Position numbers and translations under genes: made by a program. The notes below the pieces were generated by a model. It was given only the letters and a program-made list of their open reading frames with translations. It did not search any database and was not told where the DNA came from. Of a stretch of 64,000 nucleotides of DNA, positions 16,619 through 26,103 are shown one piece after another. The stretch is from Lunatimonas lonarensis. Lineage in GTDB: Bacteria; Bacteroidota; Bacteroidia; Cytophagales; Cyclobacteriaceae. The stretch lies in assembly GCF_000390185.1 (NCBI RefSeq), contig NZ_AQHR01000104.1, positions 1-64,000 on the forward strand, in the 5' to 3' direction. The first letter of the stretch is position 1. Every line of letters begins with the position of its first letter.

Positions 16619-17783
16619 GCAAAAGACCGAAGGAATTACCAAAGCCCGGTTGATGGATGATCGGTACCTCTTTAGGTGTGAAAAGGGTAAGCATTGTCCT
16701 ACGTTGGTCGCCTTTGTAGGTATTCACGGAAACGAAAAGGCTTCTATCAAGGCGGCAATTGATTTGATGCAGGAGGGCATCCTCGATCCAGATGGATTGA
16801 ACGGGAATGTGTTCATTATTCGAGGAAACCTAAGGGCACTGGCATTAGGCCGTCGCTTTGTAGATAAGGATCTGAACCGGATTTGGACTGGGGAGAACCT
16901 GGCGTTAGTTAGAGATATTCCTGAGGCCCGCTGGCCGCCCGTGCACGAACTGGCCGAGATGAAAGAACTGGACGGTGTTATTTCCGACATCGTAGCGGAG
17001 TATGGGCAAGGAAATATTTGCTTTTTGGATCTGCACACCACCTCTGCGGAGAGCGGGGCATTTCTCCCATTTAACGATTCCCTCCCCAACCGGCAATTAG
17101 CCGAAAAGTTTCCCCTGCCATTGATCCTTGGAATAGAAGAGTTCCTGGATGGTCCCCTAATGAGCCATATCAATAACCTTGGGTACCCGGCCTTGGGTTT
17201 TGAGGCAGGTAGGCATGAGTCCGATACCTCTGTTATCAGACACCGTGCCTTTTTGATCCTGATGTTGGTACATAGCCGGATCCTTTCACTTTCGCCTTCA
17301 AGGATCCTCAACCTGGAGCGACAGCTGGCAGCCTCCGTGACGATTGTCCCCGGATTTTACGAAATTCTTCACCGGCACGAGGTGCTGCCTTTGGATGGAT
17401 TTGCGATGGACCTCGGATTCGTAAATTTCATGCCGGTCAGAAAAGGGCAGCGGCTTGCGGCTGATAACACCGGAACGATTGCTGCCAAGTTTGGCGGTAG
17501 GATTTTTATGCCATTATACCAGACAGAGGGCAGCGATGGTTTTTTTATCATCGAGAGGGTTTCCGCATTCTGGATGCACTTGTCCAAATGGTTACGGCAA
17601 TTGGGTTTTTCGAAACTGATAACCAAGTTTCCCGGAATCAGGAAGGATCCGGTGGAGGCGAATATGTTTTTGGTTGATACCCGGGTAGCCAGTTTTCTGC
17701 ACCGCGAGATCTTTCATCTGTTGGGCTACCGTGTGAAGAAAGGTGATTCAAGCCGTTTCCTCCGACTGGTCAGAAGGGATTAG
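16605..17783 (+). CDS. Succinylglutamate desuccinylase/aspartoacylase family zinc hydrolase
   Basis: 392 residues, M14-type zinc carboxypeptidase fold. Zinc ligands H41 and E44 (FVGIHGNE) and H144 (FLDLHTTS) are clear; 'VDKDLNRIW' at 87-94 carries the Asn-Arg substrate-carboxylate pair. It should remove an acyl or amino-acyl group from an amino-acid-like amide. The start overlaps the GCS2-CBS stop by 14 nt, which implies paired function: a ligase making an amide and a hydrolase cleaving it. It runs into the GH43-like gene tail to tail (4-nt overlap). Confidence 0.85.
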   Translation: MIKPEQKTEGITKARLMDDRYLFRCEKGKHCPTLVAFVGIHGNEKASIKAAIDLMQEGILDPDGLNGNVFIIRGNLRALALGRRFVDKDLNRIWTGENLALVRDIPEARWPPVHELAEMKELDGVISDIVAEYGQGNICFLDLHTTSAESGAFLPFNDSLPNRQLAEKFPLPLILGIEEFLDGPLMSHINNLGYPALGFEAGRHESDTSVIRHRAFLILMLVHSRILSLSPSRILNLERQLAASVTIVPGFYEILHRHEVLPLDGFAMDLGFVNFMPVRKGQRLAADNTGTIAAKFGGRIFMPLYQTEGSDGFFIIERVSAFWMHLSKWLRQLGFSKLITKFPGIRKDPVEANMFLVDTRVASFLHREIFHLLGYRVKKGDSSRFLRLVRRD

Positions 17784-18766
17784 GGAGTTGTTTGGGGTCC
17801 CGTTTTTACCAAACGCTCGAACTCTGCCTTGGTGACTGAAAACACCGTGCCATGTCTGGTTCCTTCCGGGAAACTAACCTCGTTTGATATATCCTCCCAG
17901 TTAACCAAATCATAGGAAGCCACTGCACCCATTTGATGGTCGATGTATTTGTCGAAGTAGACGATCCATCTGTCTCCCACCTTGGCAGGCGTAGGCCCCT
18001 CGGCCCAGTAGTCGCCCGTAATCGGCGCACTTGCAGGCCCGTATCCGTCGGTCAGCCGGGAGCTTCTGGCTATTCGGATGTTTTTCTGGGCCGGCTCGCG
18101 GGTTTCGTCTTTGATAAACAGAATGTACTCGCCGTCTTCCTTGATCAAGGTCCCGTCAATTACATTGAATCCGGGTTCGTAGAATAGCTTGGTTTCCGAA
18201 AAGGTTTCGAAGTCTTTGGTGGTGACGAAGTATTTACGGTGGTTGTAGGCATTTTCTTCTTGGGATTGCGTCTCCGGATAAAGCCCCGTGACCGTGGTAG
18301 ACCAAAAGATCATATAGAGGTCGGATTCCTTGTCGTAGAATACTTCGGGTGCCCAGGTATTCCTCGCCCCTTCTTCGTGGGCCATCACAGGAATGAATCG
18401 TTGCTCAGACCAGTGGATTAAATCTTCGGAATTGGCATAGCCCAGCCCCTTTTCATTCCAGCTGACGGTCCATACCATGTGAAACTTTCCATCTTTTCCC
18501 CGGATGATGCAGGGATCCCGCATGAGTTTGTCTTCACCGGCAGTAGGTGCAAGAAAGGAGGCTCCTTCTGCCAATGCTTCCCAAGTGTACCCGTCTTCCG
18601 AATAGGCAAAATGCAGGCCGTCTTCTCCGTTGCCTACAAAGTAGGAGAAAAGAAAAACCGTTTCTTCGTCTGCCTGTTCGGCGGAATCCGTTGACGATCT
18701 CGGCGTGCAATAGGTCAACAGGACGACTGTGGCGTAAATAAGTGGGCGGATAATGGGTTGGTACAT
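17780..18766 (-). CDS. Glycoside hydrolase family 43-like lipoprotein
   Basis: 328 residues from the ATG at 18766; a start at 18811 would place 15 extra residues before the signal. The signal ends LLTYC, a plausible lipobox with Cys20, followed by a Ser/Glu-rich linker. The body is a five-bladed propeller of the GH43/GH32/GH117 type: 'SYFVGNGEDGLHFAYSEDG', 'MRDPCIIRGKDGKFHMVWTV', 'NTWAPEVFYDKESDLYMIF', 'NVIDGTLIKEDGEYILFIKD', 'AEGPTPAKVGDRWIVYFD'. The RDP Asp and the EGP Glu are good catalytic candidates. It would cleave or bind plant or algal polysaccharide at the cell surface. It diverges from the susC gene, so it may belong to that locus. Confidence 0.75.
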   Translation of the reverse strand: MYQPIIRPLIYATVVLLTYCTPRSSTDSAEQADEETVFLFSYFVGNGEDGLHFAYSEDGYTWEALAEGASFLAPTAGEDKLMRDPCIIRGKDGKFHMVWTVSWNEKGLGYANSEDLIHWSEQRFIPVMAHEEGARNTWAPEVFYDKESDLYMIFWSTTVTGLYPETQSQEENAYNHRKYFVTTKDFETFSETKLFYEPGFNVIDGTLIKEDGEYILFIKDETREPAQKNIRIARSSRLTDGYGPASAPITGDYWAEGPTPAKVGDRWIVYFDKYIDHQMGAVASYDLVNWEDISNEVSFPEGTRHGTVFSVTKAEFERLVKTGPQTTP

Positions 18767-19160
18767 GATGGTTTGTGGTGTTTTAAGCTGGGTTTCCGTC
18801 GCAAAATACACATACTAATAGTTAAAACCAGCGGAGTAGTCGTTTCAAGTGCCGTGTTTTGCCTGATTTATTACCATCCTTAGGTAAATGAGGGTATACT
18901 ACTCCCTTGGTAGGTTTTCTGATTGTCGGTTTCAAATCCTGTTGGAAGGCAAACTGGTTCTTTGATCGATGGCTATTATACTTTTTTGGCACGTTTTTAA
19001 GTATCATAATATCAAAGAATATAGGATAGAGCAGGACAGTACAGGATAGAGATGTATTTCTTATATTTTAGATTTACCTAGCGTTTATTTTAATTTATAG
19101 CAGCTGTAAAAAACAAAATAAACCTGATAAAACAATATACTCATCTTAAACCAAGGATTT
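18767..19160. other. Divergent regulatory region between GH43-like gene and susC
   Basis: 394 bp with no supported gene; the right half is A+T-rich. It must hold the promoters for both directions, but I found no match to both the -33 and -7 Bacteroidota elements. The notable structure is the direct repeat at 19023-19051, listed separately. Confidence 0.5.
19023..19051. repeat. Direct repeat AGGATAGAG, 20-bp period, upstream of susC
   Basis: AGGATAGAG occurs at 19023-19031 and again at 19043-19051, two helical turns apart, 110 nt before the susC start. A related 'CAGGACAG' lies between them. The spacing suits a dimeric activator such as AraC-type or LytTR regulators; no such regulator is encoded next to it. 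Confidence 0.45.
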
Positions 19161-22100
19161 ATGGATCTGACAATGTACCAATTGATCAGGGGCAGGTGGT
19201 TGCTCCTGTGTGTAGTCGGCCTGTTGGTGGGGTCTGGAGCATTTGCCCAGCAAACCCGCACCCTGACGGGCGTAGTGAAGTCTCAGGCAGACTCGGAGTT
19301 GATTCCGGGGGTGTCGGTTTTAGTGAAAGGTACCCAGCGAGGTACAGTGACAGACATTGACGGGCAGTTTAGCCTTCAGGTGTCTGACGGGGAAGTGATT
19401 GTAGCCAGTTTTATAGGCTATGAGACCAAAGAGACGGTCGTTTCTTCCAGTATCACGAACATGGAGATTTTTTTAAGTTCCTCTTATTCCGACTTGGGAG
19501 AGGTGATCGTGGTGGGGTATGGTACCCAGCGAAAATCGGATTTGACCGGATCGGTAGGATCGGTGAGTGCACAGGCACTTCAGGAAAGGCCGGCAGCCTC
19601 CCTGAACCAAGCACTCTCTGGAAGGATTCAGGGGGTGAACGTGTCCGTAAACTCCGGTAGACCGGGAGGACGTGCCAACATACGTATTCGTGGCAACACT
19701 TCTGTGAGTATCGCCAACGATCCGCTCTATGTGATCGACGGTGTGATCATTCATGCGACGGGACTAGCCAATGGTAGTACCCCCATCGATTACATCAACC
19801 CCAATGACATTGCCTCTGTGGAAGTTCTGAAGGACGCTTCGGCCACTGCGATATACGGCGCACGTGGTGCCAATGGGGTGATCTTGGTCACGACCAAGCG
19901 CGGTAGTTCCAAAGGGGGTATAATCACCTACGACACGGACTTCAGCGTAGGTGTACTGCCAAGAAAGATTCCATTGTTGAATTCCGAAGAGTTCTTGAGG
20001 GTAGAGGAACTGGCTTACCAGAACGCACAGAAATATGATCCCAACGGATGGGCCAACGGGATTTACAGAGATCCGAGGTTGAAGCGTACAGATCCCAGGT
20101 TGTTTGATTCCAATGGAAACCCATTGTATGATACGGATTGGCAGGATGAATCCTTCCGTCAGGCACTTACCCAAAACCACCAGCTGGCTTTCACGGGAGG
20201 TAACGAAAAGGACAGCTATGGCGTCTTTTTGAACCACCGAAACGAAGAGGGTTTGATGCGTGGTTCTTGGCTTAAGCGCTACGCTGCGCGGTTTGTTTTT
20301 GACAGCCAGATCAAAGATTGGCTGAAAGTAGGCGGTTCTCTTTCCTACAACGATCAGCGGGAAAGCCAGATTGACCCGTTGGGTGCAGGGGGTATCATAG
20401 CCATGCGTCAGGTTTTGGAGGCCTTGCCGATCATTCCCGTAAGGTATCCAGATGGAAGCTGGGGAGGCAATGAGCACTATCCTGGTATGGAGGGAGGAAA
20501 TAACCCCCTTCATGTAGTGGAAGACAGGGTGTATCACCTCAATACCCAGACATTGCTCGGCAACGTGTATGCGAACTTCTACCTGGCAAAGGGGCTTGAG
20601 TTTAGATCTATCTTAGCCACCAACATCATCAATCAGCGTACGGATTATTACGGAGGTCGGATGTTGAACTTCATTGCCCGGAACCAACGTGGGGATGCCT
20701 CGGTCACGAACGATCGCCATAACTCCTGGCAGTTTGAAAACTACCTGACGTACAACAAAGAGATCAACAAGGACCAGTCGTTCAATGCATTGCTGGGTCT
20801 ATCCTGGCAGCAGGTGGACCGGTTCAACTCCATGGCCAGGTCGCAGGATTTTCAGGATGATTACTTCAAGTTTTATAACCTGGGAGCTGGAGCGAATGTG
20901 TTCCAAACAACTTCCAATTATACCGCTTATGCTTTGAATTCCTATTTCGGACGGTTCAACTACAACCTGAAGGAAAAATACTTGGTAACCTTCACCGGTA
21001 GGATTGATGGTTCTTCCAAGTTTGGTGCCGCAAACCAGTATGCAGTCTTCCCATCGGCAGCAGCTGCCTGGAGGGTGTCAGAAGAGGATTTTCTTAAAAA
21101 CAGCAATACCGTTTCCAATTTGAAGCTGCGTGCCAGCTATGGCGTTACCGGAAACTCGGAGATTCCGGCCTTCCAGTCCCTTGCAGGTATGGGGAACTAC
21201 ATGGTTATTTTTGGAGATCAACGGGCAATCGGATTGGGGGTAAACCGCCTGGCCAACCCGGACCTTCGTTGGGAAAGAACTTTCCAGACTGATATGGGAT
21301 TGGAACTGGGTCTTTTCAACAACCGACTGACCCTTGAACTGGATTTGTACCGCAAGCTTACCCGGGATATGCTCCTGAATGCGCCGGTTCCTTCCAGCAG
21401 TGGATACTCCAATGTTACCCAGAATATAGGCAGCATGGAGAACAAAGGCATCGAGATAGCGGTAAACTCCGTGAATGTGGATACCAAAGGGTTTAAATGG
21501 GATACCCATTTTAATATTTCCCTGAACAGAAATACGGTACTGGAGCTGACAGGAGGAGCGGATATTTTCTCAGGCTCCACTATTATTAGGGAGGGCTATC
21601 CAGTAGGATCCTTCTTTGGATTTGTTCACTTGGGCACGTGGAATCTGGATCAGGCAGACCTGGCAGCGAGTTTTGGAAAGCTACCCGGCGATATCAGGTA
21701 TGAAGATGTAAACGGTGACGGTGTAATCAACGACCGTGACCGGGTGATCATGGGACAGGGCATTCCGAAAGGTTTCGGTACTTTGATGAATACCTTTAAC
21801 TACAAGAACTTCGAGTTGCTTGTCGACTTGCAGTTTATGTATGGCAATGGCGTGCTTTGGAGAAGCAAGCACTCGGCGGAGGACCGTACCGGCATAGCCA
21901 ACAGTTTTAGAACGGTGCTAAATGCCTGGACACCTCAAAATCAGGACACCAATATCGCCGAGATCAGACCTATGTCAGCCGGTTACAATACATTCAACGA
22001 TACGGACAGGCTTCAGGATGGCTCCTTTTTGAGAGGAAGGAACCTGATGTTCGCCTATGTATTTCAGCCCCATCTGGTGCAAAAGCTTCAGTTGAGCAGG

Positions 22101-22262
22101 CTGCGGGCATTCGTATCGGTACAGAATTTCTTTTTGACCACGCCGTTCCAAGGGTATGATCCTGAAGTCGCTACTTCCGGAGCCCCATTTGATCAGGGAG
22201 TTGATTTGTATGCATACCCTAAACCTCGGGTATTTATGTTGGGACTTAATATAGGCCTGTAA
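19161..22262 (+). CDS. SusC/RagA family TonB-linked outer membrane protein
   Basis: 1033 residues. Signal peptide to about residue 29 (GLLVGSGAFAQQ), a carboxypeptidase-D regulatory-like domain at ~33-110 ('LTGVVKSQADSELIPGVSVLVKG...DGQFSLQV'), the SusC/RagA motif 'LGEVIVVGYGTQRKSDLTGSV', a plug domain ('NIRIRGNTSVSIANDPLYVIDG', 'IASVEVLKDASATAIYGARGANGVILVTTK') and a ~750-residue beta barrel. With SusD it forms a TonB-dependent importer for oligosaccharides or other nutrients too large for porins. The start may be four codons later (MYQLIRG). It is followed 24 nt later by the susD-type gene. Confidence 0.97.
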   Translation: MDLTMYQLIRGRWLLLCVVGLLVGSGAFAQQTRTLTGVVKSQADSELIPGVSVLVKGTQRGTVTDIDGQFSLQVSDGEVIVASFIGYETKETVVSSSITNMEIFLSSSYSDLGEVIVVGYGTQRKSDLTGSVGSVSAQALQERPAASLNQALSGRIQGVNVSVNSGRPGGRANIRIRGNTSVSIANDPLYVIDGVIIHATGLANGSTPIDYINPNDIASVEVLKDASATAIYGARGANGVILVTTKRGSSKGGIITYDTDFSVGVLPRKIPLLNSEEFLRVEELAYQNAQKYDPNGWANGIYRDPRLKRTDPRLFDSNGNPLYDTDWQDESFRQALTQNHQLAFTGGNEKDSYGVFLNHRNEEGLMRGSWLKRYAARFVFDSQIKDWLKVGGSLSYNDQRESQIDPLGAGGIIAMRQVLEALPIIPVRYPDGSWGGNEHYPGMEGGNNPLHVVEDRVYHLNTQTLLGNVYANFYLAKGLEFRSILATNIINQRTDYYGGRMLNFIARNQRGDASVTNDRHNSWQFENYLTYNKEINKDQSFNALLGLSWQQVDRFNSMARSQDFQDDYFKFYNLGAGANVFQTTSNYTAYALNSYFGRFNYNLKEKYLVTFTGRIDGSSKFGAANQYAVFPSAAAAWRVSEEDFLKNSNTVSNLKLRASYGVTGNSEIPAFQSLAGMGNYMVIFGDQRAIGLGVNRLANPDLRWERTFQTDMGLELGLFNNRLTLELDLYRKLTRDMLLNAPVPSSSGYSNVTQNIGSMENKGIEIAVNSVNVDTKGFKWDTHFNISLNRNTVLELTGGADIFSGSTIIREGYPVGSFFGFVHLGTWNLDQADLAASFGKLPGDIRYEDVNGDGVINDRDRVIMGQGIPKGFGTLMNTFNYKNFELLVDLQFMYGNGVLWRSKHSAEDRTGIANSFRTVLNAWTPQNQDTNIAEIRPMSAGYNTFNDTDRLQDGSFLRGRNLMFAYVFQPHLVQKLQLSRLRAFVSVQNFFLTTPFQGYDPEVATSGAPFDQGVDLYAYPKPRVFMLGLNIGL

Positions 22263-22286
22263 GGTGGGAACAAAAATCTTGAAACT

Positions 22287-23792
22287 ATGAAAAAGCATAT
22301 AAAAACTATTTCTAGAACAATGATCATCGGCCTTTTGCTGGTTAGCGGATGGTCATGTGCCGATTTTCTGGAAGAAACAGACAAGTCGAACTTCACCCTT
22401 GAAAATTACTTTACCCGTCCGGAACATGCTACCAGCGTGGTCAATGCGATCTATGCGGGCCTTCCGCCCATAATGACAAGTGGGTTTGGTGGTGGTCCCT
22501 GGATGATGCTTGAGTTTGCTACAGGGTTGGCGGATACCGAACTTGGCCAGGCCCAAAACAGTCTTTTTGTTCGTTCGCTAATCAACAACTCGGATAATGA
22601 CTACGGACAAACCTATTGGACCACCTACTATCGAGGTATCCAAAATGCAAATTTGGCGATCAACAAAATCCCGGAAATCCAAATGGATCAGGGAGCCAAG
22701 AACCGATTGCTAGGAGAAGCCAGGTTTTTGCGTGCATACTACTACTACCACCTCGTTCGGATTTTTGGGGAAATTCCGTTGATTACGGATGTAATCGACC
22801 TGGCGTCGCCTGATATGTATCCGTCACCATCTTCAGTGGAGGCCGTGTACAATCAGATTGTAGAAGATCTGACTACTGCGGAGACGTCGGGCCTTCCCTT
22901 CCGGGAAGGAACGGGAAGGGTTTCCATGGGTGCAGTAAAAACCATGCTCTCCAGCGTATACTTGACGATGGCGGGCTATCCCCTACAAAAAGGGTCTCAG
23001 TATTATCAAATGGCGGCAGCCAAAGCCAAGGAGGTTATTGATTCCGGACAGTTTTCACTATTTCCAAGGCTCACTGATCTGAACACTGTATCGTTGAAGA
23101 ACCAAGGCGAGTTTATATTTATGATTCAGTATGCGGCGTTTATTCAGCCCAATACGGTTCAGCAGGCCATCCTTCCCTATAATAGGGGCATCAGCCAGTA
23201 CAATGCAGAGACGGGTGGGATATTTGCCAATGCCGATTTTGTACGGTCTTTTGAGCCAGGGGATAAGCGAACCGAAGAGAAGCAGTTTTTCTTTACGGAG
23301 TTCACGCTGCGGGCAGACAGGAACCAGGTGAGACAATTGGGTGATTACTACCTTTGGAAGCATTTCGACCTAGAGGCGCAACTAGTGACGACCAGTAGCG
23401 GGATGAATTGGCCTGTGTATCGCTATGCTGAGGTATTGTTTATCTATGCCGAAGCACTCAACGAAGCCAATGGTCCATCGCAGGCGGCCTATGATGCTGT
23501 AAATCAGGTTCGTCGAAGAGCTGAATTGCCAGATCTCCAGGGTTTGACGCAGGATCAGCTTCGCAAAGCGATCTGGAAAGAAAAATGGCATGAGCTCTGT
23601 TATGAGAACAAGACGTGGTTTGATATGGTGCGTTTGAGAAAAGCCTTTAACGTGACCACCGGCGAGTTTGAGGATTATGTGGGACATCAGTTTGTGTACG
23701 GTCCCACGGTGACCGCACGGGAGTTGTTGTTCCCGATCCCTACAGCAGAAGTTCGAAACAATGAGAACCTAAGGCAAAACCCTGGCTATTAA
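22287..23792 (+). CDS. SusD/RagB family nutrient-binding outer membrane lipoprotein
   Basis: 501 residues. Signal peptide with Cys at about 24 (LLVSGWSCADFLEE). Typical SusD content: 'YFTRPEHATSVVNAIYAGL', the helical TPR-like stretch 'YYRGIQNANLAINKIPEI...RLLGEARFLRAYYYYHLVRIFGEIPL' and the C-terminal 'YAEVLFIYAEALNEAN...VRRRAELPDL' and 'ELLFPIPTAEVRNNENLRQNPGY'. It caps the SusC barrel and binds the substrate. It is translated just after susC and ends before a terminator. Confidence 0.97.
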   Translation: MKKHIKTISRTMIIGLLLVSGWSCADFLEETDKSNFTLENYFTRPEHATSVVNAIYAGLPPIMTSGFGGGPWMMLEFATGLADTELGQAQNSLFVRSLINNSDNDYGQTYWTTYYRGIQNANLAINKIPEIQMDQGAKNRLLGEARFLRAYYYYHLVRIFGEIPLITDVIDLASPDMYPSPSSVEAVYNQIVEDLTTAETSGLPFREGTGRVSMGAVKTMLSSVYLTMAGYPLQKGSQYYQMAAAKAKEVIDSGQFSLFPRLTDLNTVSLKNQGEFIFMIQYAAFIQPNTVQQAILPYNRGISQYNAETGGIFANADFVRSFEPGDKRTEEKQFFFTEFTLRADRNQVRQLGDYYLWKHFDLEAQLVTTSSGMNWPVYRYAEVLFIYAEALNEANGPSQAAYDAVNQVRRRAELPDLQGLTQDQLRKAIWKEKWHELCYENKTWFDMVRLRKAFNVTTGEFEDYVGHQFVYGPTVTARELLFPIPTAEVRNNENLRQNPGY

Positions 23793-23815
23793 TTCAGGGG
23801 TAGGCTGAAAATTGG

Positions 23816-23856
23816 AATCCATGGGGGTAGACTTGGTTTATCTCCGTGGATTTTTT
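23816..23856 (+). terminator. Terminator after susC-susD
   Basis: Arms 23816-23824 and 23844-23852 pair over 9 positions with one T-G wobble; loop about 19 nt; TTTTTT follows. It lies 24 nt after the SusD stop codon, so transcription of the catabolic genes from 24022 on needs read-through or its own promoter. Confidence 0.7.
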
Positions 23857-24021
23857 CATATAGGAGAATTCGTGAGCGGCTCGAGATTGACCCTTTTGAA
23901 AAAAAGCATTATGGATTCTTCCCAAATAGCGATATATTGACAACCAAATTTCGTAGACGAAAGGAGCGGCCTGACTGATTTGCCGCAAAAAACTCAATCA
24001 ACTAACCTAAACTGAACAAGA

Positions 24022-25059
24022 ATGAAAAACCTAAAGAGGGAAGCGGTAAACTCCCGCTCTTTGACCTTGCTTGCCTTGGCAATGCTGCTATCGGTGTGTA
24101 CCGGCTATGCCCAACATGGAGAATTATGGCTAGAATATGCCGGAGGACAGGGGCCTGGCAAGGGTAAAAAGATCGTCTTGATAAGCGGTGACGACGAATA
24201 CCGATCGGAGGAGGGGATGCCCATGCTGGCCAAAATTCTAAGTACCCACCACGGTTTTGATACCAAGGTGCTTTTTGCGATAGACCCCGAGAAAAAGGAG
24301 ATTATTCCCAATTACAAAAGCAATATCCCCGGTCTTCACTTTTTGGCGGATGCGGACTTGGTCATTATGCTGATCCGTTTTCGGGAGTTGCCCGATGAGC
24401 AGATGAAGTTTATCGATGATTACATACAGGCCGGCAAACCCATCATTGGGCTACGGACCTCTACGCACGCTTTCAACTATGGTAAAGACAACCAAAGCAA
24501 ATACCGCAAGTACCATTGGATGGCCAGTGAAGCAGGTTGGGAGAAAGGCTTTGGAAAACGCATATTAGGAGAGACCTGGGTAGCCCATCATGGCCATCAC
24601 GCTGTCGAAGGCACCCGCGCCATGATCGATGGCCTTTCCCATTCGTCCAAGCACCCGATTTTACGAGGTGTAAAGGATATCTGGGTGGCCTCTGACGTCT
24701 ACACGGTGAATGGGCTGGGAGATGATGCCGAGGTATTGGTACATGGGGCGGTAACCCACGGGATGACGGCCGATACGCCTATCAACTGGGAAAAGGCTCT
24801 TATGCCCATAGCGTGGACGCAGACCTACACTAGTGATGCGGGTAATTCCGGCAAGGTATTCACGTCCACAATGGGTGCTTCGGTAGACTTGGAAAGCGCG
24901 GATCTACGTAAATTGGTCGTAAATGCGGCTTACTGGTGCCTGAACATGTCTCACCTGATCACGGAAAATACCAAAGTGGATTACGTGGGTGCTTACAACC
25001 CGACCATGTTTGGTTTTGATAACTGGAGACGTGGCATGAAGGTCGCTGACTTTAAATAA
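24022..25059 (+). CDS. ThuA domain-containing secreted protein
   Basis: 345 residues. Signal peptide (LLALAMLLSVCTGYAQ), then a ThuA-like glutamine-amidotransferase fold: 'KKIVLISGDDEYRSEEGMPMLAKIL', 'LADADLVIMLIRFRELPDEQMKFIDDYIQAGKPIIGLRTSTHAFNY', and 'WVAHHGHHAVEGTRA'. ThuA proteins are tied to trehalose/sugar utilisation and keto-sugar metabolism, but their activity is not settled. Here it starts the catabolic block downstream of susD and is exported, so it would act in the periplasm on the imported compound. Confidence 0.88.
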   Translation: MKNLKREAVNSRSLTLLALAMLLSVCTGYAQHGELWLEYAGGQGPGKGKKIVLISGDDEYRSEEGMPMLAKILSTHHGFDTKVLFAIDPEKKEIIPNYKSNIPGLHFLADADLVIMLIRFRELPDEQMKFIDDYIQAGKPIIGLRTSTHAFNYGKDNQSKYRKYHWMASEAGWEKGFGKRILGETWVAHHGHHAVEGTRAMIDGLSHSSKHPILRGVKDIWVASDVYTVNGLGDDAEVLVHGAVTHGMTADTPINWEKALMPIAWTQTYTSDAGNSGKVFTSTMGASVDLESADLRKLVVNAAYWCLNMSHLITENTKVDYVGAYNPTMFGFDNWRRGMKVADFK

Positions 25060-25202
25060 TAGCGGTTTTTATACAAAAGCAATCCGTTCAAAGCCTAGAT
25101 AAGGGACATCTGTCTAACAAGCAATTACCGCGATACGATGGTTTTCTCTGGCCGAAGGGTAGTATAGCAACGGAATGACCATTAAGAAACAAATATAAAC
25201 CC

Positions 25203-26057
25203 ATGAAGAATAAAATAGGATTTAATGTGCTGGCATGGTCTGCGGCAGTTTCTGATGAATTGAAGCCGATCATTGACAGACTCAAAACCACCGGTTACGA
25301 CAGCGTCGAGTTTTTTGTAGGAGCACCGGATGAAAGCGCCTATAAATCCATCGGAAGCCACGTACAATCGCTGGGTATGGAAACCACCACTGTGTTTGTG
25401 TTGGGAGCTGATGAGAACCCTATTGATCCGGATGCGGGTGTACGGGCAAAAGCATTGGATAAAATCAAATGGACTATAGATCGCTCCCATGACTTGGGCG
25501 CAAAGGTGATTTGTGGGCCTTACCACTCCGCTTTTTCCGTGTTTGCGAAACGCGCACCCGAGGAATCGGAGTATGAACGTAGTGCAGAAGTGCTTCATAA
25601 AGCAGGGGAGTATGCGCAGCAAGCTGGCATCTTGTTGACCCCCGAAGCGCTTAACCGATTTGAGTGTTACCTATGTAATACCATGGATCAGTTGACCCAT
25701 CTGATAAAAAAGGTGGATCATCCTAACGTAAAGGCTATGTTTGACACCCATCATGCCAATATAGAGGAGAAGAAATTGGGAGAAGCCATCCGCAAGATTG
25801 CTCCGATATTGGGTCACGTACATATCAGCGAAAACGACCGCGGAACCCCGGGATCCGGTCATGTTCCCTGGGATGAAGTATTTTCTACCCTGGCCGATGT
25901 GGGCTTTGAGGGTTCGCTGACCATTGAAGGGTTTACGCGAAACGATCCCGATTTTGCCAACTCCATCGGTGTATGGAGGGAGTTTTCCCAGCCTTGGGAA
26001 ATGGCTGAAAATGGGCTTACATTCATCAAGGCGATGGGTGCCAAACACGGGCTCTGA
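25203..26057 (+). CDS. Sugar isomerase/epimerase, D-tagatose 3-epimerase-like
   Basis: 284 residues, TIM barrel, no signal peptide. The four metal ligands of ketose 3-epimerases align with E148 (TPEALNRFE), D181 (MFDTHH), H207 (GHVHISE) and E242 (LTIEGF). The surrounding text ('NRFECYLCNT', 'PGSGHVPWDEVF') follows the Pseudomonas D-tagatose 3-epimerase and D-psicose epimerase pattern closely. It should epimerise C3 of a free ketose using Mn2+ or Co2+. It sits between the ThuA and IolE-like genes, 143 nt after ThuA, which suggests the imported sugar is a ketose or is converted to one. Confidence 0.9.
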   Translation: MKNKIGFNVLAWSAAVSDELKPIIDRLKTTGYDSVEFFVGAPDESAYKSIGSHVQSLGMETTTVFVLGADENPIDPDAGVRAKALDKIKWTIDRSHDLGAKVICGPYHSAFSVFAKRAPEESEYERSAEVLHKAGEYAQQAGILLTPEALNRFECYLCNTMDQLTHLIKKVDHPNVKAMFDTHHANIEEKKLGEAIRKIAPILGHVHISENDRGTPGSGHVPWDEVFSTLADVGFEGSLTIEGFTRNDPDFANSIGVWREFSQPWEMAENGLTFIKAMGAKHGL

Positions 26058-26103
26058 TCGTATCACCACTGAAATAAAATCTCAAACTAACTCAATTACT
26101 CAG

